From: Phyto melanocephala
Lineage: Eukaryota; Arthropoda; Insecta; Diptera; Rhinophoridae
Direction: 5' to 3'
DNA: 64,000 nt
Assembly: GCA_941918925.1 (NCBI GenBank)
Contig: OW799237.1
Span: 108,284,515-108,348,514, forward strand
Shown here one piece after another: positions 58,771 to 64,000 of the stretch. Below the pieces are notes generated by a model that searched no databases, was not told the origin of the DNA, and worked only from the letters and a program-made list of their open reading frames with translations. The position numbers were made by a program, and so were the translations under genes. Every line of letters starts with the position of its first letter. Position 1 is the stretch's first letter.

Positions 58771-61700
58771 ATGGATTCAATGGATTCAAATGATAACTCA
58801 ATAGGTAAGGAGGATGCTAGTGGTTCCGAAATGGATATTAATGCCGTACAATGTATACCTATAAAGAATAATGCTCATAAAGACGGAGTAAAAGTTGGTT
58901 CAAATATAAACGTGCAAAAAGAACAAAAGTCTCCAACAGATAACGAAGTAGATAATGTTGAGTGTACAGATGAACAGGAGGATCGAGACACCTCTTTAAA
59001 CAATGTTAATATTGAAATGAAAGTGCTAGTTACTACAGAAATTAATAAGAATGCAGGCATTCTAGAAAAAGAAACACAAAAGCATGCACCCATCTCTCAG
59101 CTCACGGTAGACGATAAGTATATTACGTCCAAAACCATAGTAAATGAGTTACCTGCCTCAATACAATTACCAACTAGTTTATCCTGTAAAAACAACGAGA
59201 AGACCGAATCATCATGCATATCTTCTCCTAATGCTTCCACTCCCAGCTCCACACCTCCCTTATCGACAGTAGTTGGCTTTATTGCCCTAGGGCACGATCA
59301 TTTGCTTGTAAACTCTTCAGCTATATCGACCCCCGCAGGTAATAGCACGCCCAAACAATCTCTGGAATCTGTGCGTCAAATCCCGTCTGCAAACATTGCA
59401 TCATCTGTGGAAAACAACTCTATTCAACAGCCAATCAATGTGGTCCGCAATGGCACAATACCGACTGCTGGTAAACCTCTGCTCTCAACGATGAGTAAAA
59501 AATTAGAAAGATCCGCAAAGATAACACGTACACGAAAACCAAGGTCTACGGTAGCTATGTATGAGAGTGAGGTATAGTAAAATATGGTTTTGATTTAATT
59601 TTAAGAAGAGCCTGTTTTGCCAGCTCTTATATTTCTTTTAATCAGGTTTCACTGGAAAAAAGGTACACAACTTTTTTATATTTTTTAGATAAGTCAAAAT
59701 AAAATTGGCATTAAATTGTGCATAAAGAAGTCAGATAGTTCACAGAATACAGCTGCTGCTATGGCAGCCGTAGCCAGACGTATTTATAAATCTGGGACCT
59801 CAACGACAAGAAGTCGTAAAAGTTCAAGAACTGTTAAACAACGCGTAAAACTCGTTGACGATGAAACTGATGAAATGGATTATGAACCTAAACGTAAAAA
59901 AGAACGAAACACGAAAAGACAAACAAACTCTGCCACAAGTTTGACAACAATGAATCATGATGAACAAAGAGAAGCAATAGAACAAACTATATGGGGATCA
60001 CAATTACCAGAACCAGTACTTTTTAAGGTTAAAAACAACAAAGTGTTAAATAAAACTCATTTCATAGTTTTATTATTTATTATTTTATAGATTTTTAAAC
60101 ATGTTGTAGAAAAGGAAGGATGCCTTCCAACCCTTTTTCGTTTGGGTAGAGTATGCTCACTGTGGCGTCGAGTTTCTTTATCGCCCACTTTGTGGCGAAT
60201 CATGGATTTGAGTACGTGGATAAAGGAAAAATATCGCACAGAGCTCAAATTAAAATGGTTTGTAGATAATCGTTGTAGTTGCTGTACAGAATTGAATGTT
60301 TGTAAGTATTGGTAATTATTTCCTTTCTCAAAGAATATAATAAATTTTATATTTTCAGCAAGTTGGAAGGTTTCTGATATCAATTGTTTTTTGTTAAAAT
60401 TGTCTGTGGGTGCACCGAATTTAACTAGCATCACTTTATCGGGTTGGAAAGGTTTCACATATGACCACTTAGCGTATCTGGTTGAAAATATGAAAAAACT
60501 CGAACGTTTAGACTTAAGTTCCGTAAATGTAAGTAGTAGGTAAAAAAACAATCTTATTGGAATTCACATTTACATGATTTTAAAAGGTTGAAATGAATGC
60601 AAGTAAAAGTGCTGTTGGAGCACAATCTCTGTGCAATGCTATGCAAGCAATGGGCGAACGTTTAACGCATCTATATTTGGCGCACAATCGTTTAGCTGGC
60701 ATACCACAATTAGTCAATGTTTTATCGGTAATTAATTATATGTAATTACGTTAAATTTTCAAACCCTCATTTATCAAAATTTCTTTTCAGACTCATTGCC
60801 CCAATTTAGTTCTTTTAGATTTATCGAATGTTACAACTCAAGCCACTTCTCATGGCATTTTACATATAGAAAAATTACAGCAAGGCTGTTCAAAACTAAA
60901 AGTTTTGCGTATTACAAATTCTCATATAACCTTAAGTACATCTTCTTTACAAGAAATGGTAATAGCACGTTAAATTTTTGATCATAAAGTATTATAATTA
61001 ACTTGAATCGATTTTATTTAAGATGGATTCGCCTGGTTTTCCAGAGCTTGAAGAGTTATCCGTTGCCGTTACCGATGAGTCACGTGTCATTGGTGATGAA
61101 CATATTCAACGTATTTTAAAATCATCATCGAAATTGAAACTGTTGGATGTTCGTGGCTGTGCCCGTTTGACCCATGAAAGTCTTATACGTTTACCAGCGT
61201 GGGATATAAAACATTTGTTTTTATCAGGTTGTTCGGTTACTAGAGATATGGGGTAAGTTGTTATCGCAACTATTTGTTGTAACCAAGTTTATTCTAATAA
61301 TATTTTAATTAAAAAAAACTGTTGCGATCTCTAAACATATTAATTGTTAGTGTTTTTTGTTTCTTTTTTAATATTTTTTTTTCAATCTTTTACTAACATA
61401 TATTGTTGATATTAAATAATTATTAAATAAATAAAAATAATTGTTTTGGTTTTTAAGTTTTGTAAAATTTGTCTAGCAACACATCTTTCTATCAAAATCA
61501 GTTAATTTGTATGAAACACTGAATTTTTCACTTTAGATCTGGTCTTGAATTAATTGCTTCAAAGTGGGCTCATAGTCTAATTGAATTGGATCTTGCTTGG
61601 GCAAATGTGCAACAACCTTTAGATAATGCTCTACGTGCATTGGCCGACAAAGGCGCCGAGTCACGTTTAGCGTAAGTTAAAAATTAAAAAAATTATATAA

Positions 61701-62071
61701 ATATATTTTTAAAATTTATAATATGACAATTCTTTTTTACATTTTTCAGACATCTTAATTTATGTGGTTCATCAGTATCCGAAGATGCTGTTAAAGAGAT
61801 TTTAGCCAATTGTCCTTTAATGAGCACAATAAATTTGTCATCTTGTCGTGGTTTACCTCGAGGCGTTAAACGTCAAATGCAAGGACCTCAAGAGCTCAAT
61901 GAATTGAGAGACGTTTTAAAAGTTCAGTTAAAAGTCAAATTACCAGAAACTGCAATAGGCACAGCAACACAAACTACTGCTCCAAATAAAGTTATAGCTA
62001 CGTCTTCATCGTCGTCAACTGCGGCAACAGCCAGTGCAAATACAAATGATGGTGATGGCATTAGTCTGTAG
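58771..62071 (+). CDS. FBXL6: F-box/leucine-rich-repeat protein, FBXL6-like (nine exons)
   Basis: F-box proteins connect substrates to an SCF (SKP1-CUL1) ubiquitin ligase. Coding exons are 58771-59571, 59689-60027, 60091-60301, 60359-60528, 60587-60727, 60791-60958, 61023-61252, 61537-61671 and 61750-62071, giving 838 aa; all frames join without stops. The first 360 or so residues are Ser/Thr/Asn-rich and probably disordered, with acidic and basic runs (DDETDEMDYE, EPKRKKERNTKR) that look like a nuclear localisation signal. The F-box starts at WGSQLPEPVLFKIF (about residue 366) and includes RVCSLWRRV and LWRIMDL. LRR-like repeats follow (LERLDLSSVNV, LTHLYLAHNRL, LVLLDLSN). LKLLDVRGCARLTHESLIRL and SSCRGLPRGVKRQMQG resemble vertebrate FBXL6 closely, which sets the assignment. 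The tail is Thr/Ser/Ala-rich. The substrate is unknown. The ATG at 58771 is the first Met in an open frame. Confidence 0.88.
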
Positions 62072-63174
62072 TAGTATTTATTAAAAAATATCTAAAAAAT
62101 TATATACATATTTTTTTAACACTTTAATTTTTCGACAAAATAAGCTATATTTGTAATAGCTTTTTTAAATTTTAAATTTATTTTTAAAATTAATGCCTTA
62201 TTGTGAGATGCTGTATTTGAAGTTTTAGATTTTCGTCTTCGATGATGGCCAAAATTAAAAAAATAATGTTTTGTAGACACGATAAGTTAATTCGCAATAA
62301 CGCTGATATTTTTTAATATTTCCATTTTTTAAACTACATATATGGAAACTATTTTTGTATTATTTTATTTTCAACATGTGTTAATGTTCTTTTTTTATAT
62401 GGCTTTAAAATTATTTAATTAATATTTTTCGAAATTTAATTTTTTTGTCTTTTGATATGTTTTTATTTGTTAAATATTCATACCTTTAATTTTTGTGTAA
62501 ATCATTCACTTATAATACGTAAATTTCCCCCATTCAACTCTCCCAATACAACAAAATAAAATTTATATATACATACTATATATAAAATCTGTTTATAGCA
62601 AAATTTTAAATTTTAAAAATTTAAAATTCAAAACAACATTTTAATAAATCCCGTAACAATAAAACTGCAAAATCTTACTAACATTACAGATTTAAGCAAA
62701 ATTTTTTTTACTATATTATTTAATGCAAACGTTTTTTTTCCCCCTTTAATTAAAAAAATATTTTTACTAAAAATATTTTTAAAAAAATAATACAAGAAAA
62801 CAATGTAATTTATAAAAAAATTATATTTTGTTGCATTAAAAAATTATAATGATTTTGTTTTAATTTGATATTCTTTTTAATAATGGCACGAGTAATTCGT
62901 TCGAATTATAGTCAATATACGTGGCAGAGTAATAGTTGCAACTAACAATGTAAAAAAAATCAAAGCGTATTTATGCCGCTATTACGGTTCACTGAATCAG
63001 TTTGGTCGTCGATAATGCATTTGCATTGACGTTTTCAATTGAAAACGACAATAAGGGTATTTATAACCATGTTATTTTTAACAACAATGCTATCATGTTT
63101 GTGTTCTAAATGTTATATGATATCAGGTTTTTATTATTTAAATTAGGAAATTTCTTAATAGTTTGTGTTTACCT
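62072..63174. other. 3' flank of the F-box gene
   Basis: Very AT-rich. It contains a perfect 18-bp palindrome, CGTTTTCAATTGAAAACG, near 63031. No gene recognised. Confidence 0.45.
62555..62560 (+). terminator. Candidate poly(A) signal for the F-box gene
   Basis: AATAAA about 480 bases after the stop at 62071. The 3' region is so A/T-rich that other hexamers occur (for example near 62643), so the choice is tentative. Confidence 0.35.
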
Positions 63175-63640
63175 ACAGTGGCAATCAAAATTGCTGAAAT
63201 CCCAAGTTTTTTGGAGTGCGTGTAAATAATCAAAAATAGCATAATAATGCCACGCCCATTAATAAGGTTTATTTTTCAACCATTTTTATTTGTTTTTTTA
63301 TATCAATTTCGCACACACCGAGTTTCCATTAAAGTACAATCTAATAATTAGAAAAGTAGGCAGTTCACGCCACATAATGTCAATATAAGTTTTCAACTAG
63401 TACCTTGATAAATGTTGTCCCACTTTTTACACCAATAGAGTTCATATCATAATAAAATTATAGTAAAATGGCAGTGCCCTTTGCATACAAAGAGATCCAG
63501 TAGCGATAAAATTTTTTGGTTAAAAAAGTGGGCAGCGCCATGCCCATAAAAATTAATATTATAATGTCTACACTTAAACAGTTATTCCTTTAAACCACAT
63601 AGGTATAAAAGAAAGTTTTTAAAAGAAAAGGCATTTTTTA
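63175..63640. repeat. Repeat fragment of the GCCACGCCC / GTGGGC family
   Basis: It contains ATGCCACGCCCATTAATAAG near 63247 and AGTGGGCAGCGCCATGCCCA near 63527, spaced like the modules at the window start and at 18266-18760 but more decayed. Confidence 0.4.
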
Positions 63641-64000
63641 CACATTAAATTATTTTTAATTTATCTGTAAACAACGTTACAGTAAATGACAGCGTAAAAA
63701 CTTATTGCCTATATTTTTTCAACGAACAATATTATTTGGAATAAAAACTTATTTAAACTTATAATTTAACTAATTATGTATATAAAAATGCTTTTTAATT
63801 AATACAGCGCGGATTTCATATGCAAATATTTTCTACGAAGAATTTTATACGAATGCGAAAGTCAAACATGCGAATAGAGTTCATTTACATCTCACCACAA
63901 AGGGAAAAATGTCAATGTCTATAAATATAAGCAGCATTTCTGAAATTTATTACAAAATATTCAAAAGCATTTTTAAAATAAATAAGATTTAATTTATGGT

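Noticed and set aside
1..64000. tRNA, rRNA or CRISPR-like arrays
   Set aside because: None was recognised; tandem repeats present are microsatellites or transposon modules without unique spacers.

Overview
The window is about 64 kb of very AT-rich, intron- and transposon-laden DNA from a cyclorrhaphan fly. Codon use, short GT-AG introns, a fly CYP4AA1-type P450 and DINE-1-like repeats all point to Diptera. A calyptrate such as a blowfly or house-fly relative is my guess from repeat style and intron size, not a proof. All three genes are on the + strand: a fatty acyl-CoA reductase (FAR) locus (8914-30865), a CYP4AA1-type cytochrome P450 (41250-55339) and an FBXL6-like F-box/leucine-rich-repeat gene (58771-62071). 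I saw no rRNA, tRNA or CRISPR.

The most interesting feature is the FAR locus. Two exons (8914-9692) encode the NAD(P)H-binding Rossmann half and the YxxxK active site once. They are followed by three tandem five-exon modules, A (16339-20138), B (21833-27285) and C (27734-30865). Each encodes a complete alternative C-terminal half: the PGWVDNLNGPTG segment, the FAR_C domain, a hydrophobic tail, a stop codon and a plausible poly(A) signal. All three accept the same phase-1 splice from exon 2, and exon sizes are almost identical (196/196/199, 240/240/240, 132/132/132, 129/129/127, 94/94/112). No second copy of the N-terminal half lies between modules, so the simplest reading is one gene giving three reductases by choosing a whole 3' block. 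A and B are open throughout. C carries a one-base frameshift in its fourth exon at about 30600.

The P450 has a six-codon first exon (41250-41267) behind a TATA box, then an 8.7-kb intron full of repeats, then the main exons (50015-55339). The F-box gene is compact, with nine exons and short introns.

The rest is mostly transposon debris: pogo/Tigger-like elements with clear terminal inverted repeats (8008-8677, 26271-27033, 47732-48490), mariner-like remnants (3630-3985, 4257-5058, 29240-29900, 35925-36535, 48600-49290), a Tc1-like scrap (about 55990-56075), LINE remnants (38880-39074, 42707-42835, 44050-44595), many copies of a DINE-1/Helentron-like repeat starting TATACCC and ending in a hairpin plus CTTGTTT, a repeat with 120-bp internal tandem modules (18158-18902, related pieces at 1-655 and 63175-63640), and several short inverted-repeat elements. 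Most of the large FAR introns and the first P450 intron have been enlarged by these insertions.
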